From positions 210,973-274,972 of the forward strand of contig DASRAU010000041.1 in assembly GCA_035638075.1 (NCBI GenBank): 64,000 nt of DNA, read 5' to 3'. Shown here piece by piece: positions 63,581 to 64,000 of this stretch (positions within the stretch are counted from its first letter, which is position 1; every line of letters begins with the position of its first letter). The notes below the pieces were generated by a model. The model was not told the DNA's origin. It did no database searches and worked only from the letters and a program-made list of their open reading frames with translations. A program made the translations under genes and the position numbers. The stretch comes from DASRAU01 sp035638075. GTDB lineage: Bacteria; Acidobacteriota; Polarisedimenticolia; Gp22-AA2.

Positions 63581-64000
63581 ATGCAGGCCTGGAGGGCTTT
63601 CCTCGAGCTTCCCTGGCACCGGATCCTCGGCGCGGCGATCGATCTGGCGGCGCCGTACGGGCTGCTCGCGTGGGCGTGGGCGCGGTGCACGCGCGATCCC
63701 CATCGCGCCACGGTGCCACGCTGGCAGGAGGCGCTCATCCTGCTATCGCTGGTCTTCGCGTCCGCGGGCGCCGTCATGTTCGCGCTGCGCATCGCGTACC
63801 GGGTGCACCCCGGCCTGCTGGACCCCTACGTCCAGCTCTGGGCGCGGCCGTTCCTGATGGACACGCTGTACGTCCTGCTCGCCGGGCTCGGCCTGGCGCT
63901 CATCTTCGCGCGGGGACTTCTGCGCTTCCTCGTGGCGCTCGCCTGCTTCTGGCTGACGGTGCTGTGCCTGGTCGCCTGCTGCGGCCTGATGGAATACATC
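63581..64000 (+). CDS. Membrane protein, partial (continues past window end)
   Basis: An open frame of 140 codons reaches the window end without a stop. It encodes about four hydrophobic segments (IDLAAPYGLLAWAWA; ALILLSLVFASAGAVMFAL; LYVLLAGLGLALIFA; FLVALACFWLTVLCLVACC). I recognise no family. The frame and start are supported by codon composition and the TAATTT spacing. Confidence 0.6.
   Translation, partial: MQAWRAFLELPWHRILGAAIDLAAPYGLLAWAWARCTRDPHRATVPRWQEALILLSLVFASAGAVMFALRIAYRVHPGLLDPYVQLWARPFLMDTLYVLLAGLGLALIFARGLLRFLVALACFWLTVLCLVACCGLMEYI

Overview
The window is very GC-rich, gene-dense bacterial chromosome. I see about 55 protein-coding genes, no rRNA or tRNA, no CRISPR array and no insertion sequence. 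The organism is Gram-negative: there are lipobox lipoproteins, a predicted outer-membrane barrel, a CpxP/Spy-like periplasmic protein and many signal peptides. A membrane Ser/Thr kinase with a C-terminal TolB/WD40-like propeller, many cysteine-rich or multi-domain secreted proteins, and LigD-type end joining fit Acidobacteriota (a Polarisedimenticolia- or Thermoanaerobaculia-like lineage). A myxobacterium or another deep-branching soil lineage cannot be excluded from the sequence alone.

Layout. 1-6009: a DNA-break repair island, with ligD divergent from a coupled operon of DUF72, a RecB-like nuclease/SF1 helicase and a double PARP-type zinc-finger protein. 6019-8835: DoxX, a small Cys-rich exported protein, a lipoprotein and a CPBP protease. 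8962-17476: two large secreted proteins flanking a HAD phosphatase fused to a HerA-like ATPase. 17523-22395: an alpha/beta hydrolase, an exported protein, DUF2721 and the three-gene proton-translocating transhydrogenase pntAa-pntAb-pntB. 22525-27644: two head-to-head membrane Ser/Thr kinases and an HtrA-like protease. 27742-35532: an amidohydrolase lipoprotein, MFS transporter, alcohol dehydrogenase, a thioredoxin-like selenoprotein with an in-frame UGA and SECIS-like hairpin, a PLP dehydratase plus RidA, a Leu/Glu dehydrogenase and a methyltransferase. 35554-37205: a diiron protein divergent from a TetR regulator, with paired operator-like repeats between them. 37217-43182: envelope and secreted proteins including DUF1326. 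43179-47616: phosphoketolase and hydrolases. 47613-51932: an operon of APC permease, aminotransferase and amidohydrolase. 51989-56871: a TPR protein, a CPBP protease, an ECF sigma/anti-sigma pair and a GNAT. 56882-64000: patatin, PP2C phosphatase, Spy-like protein, two more secreted proteins and a partial membrane protein.

Three points stand out. First, the gene at 31653-32222 reads through UGA at codon 34 in a UxxC redox motif and has a well-placed hairpin, so it is very likely a selenoprotein. Second, at least four secreted proteins end in the same C-terminal module (core FYYLV-x3-N-ACGEG-x-G-x3-SNG, then a final Cys). Third, a dozen or so genes on both strands carry a TAnnnT hexamer only 6-10 bases before the start codon, which points to widespread leaderless transcription beside Shine-Dalgarno-led genes. 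Many neighbours share ATGA or GTGA stop/start overlaps, implying translational coupling.
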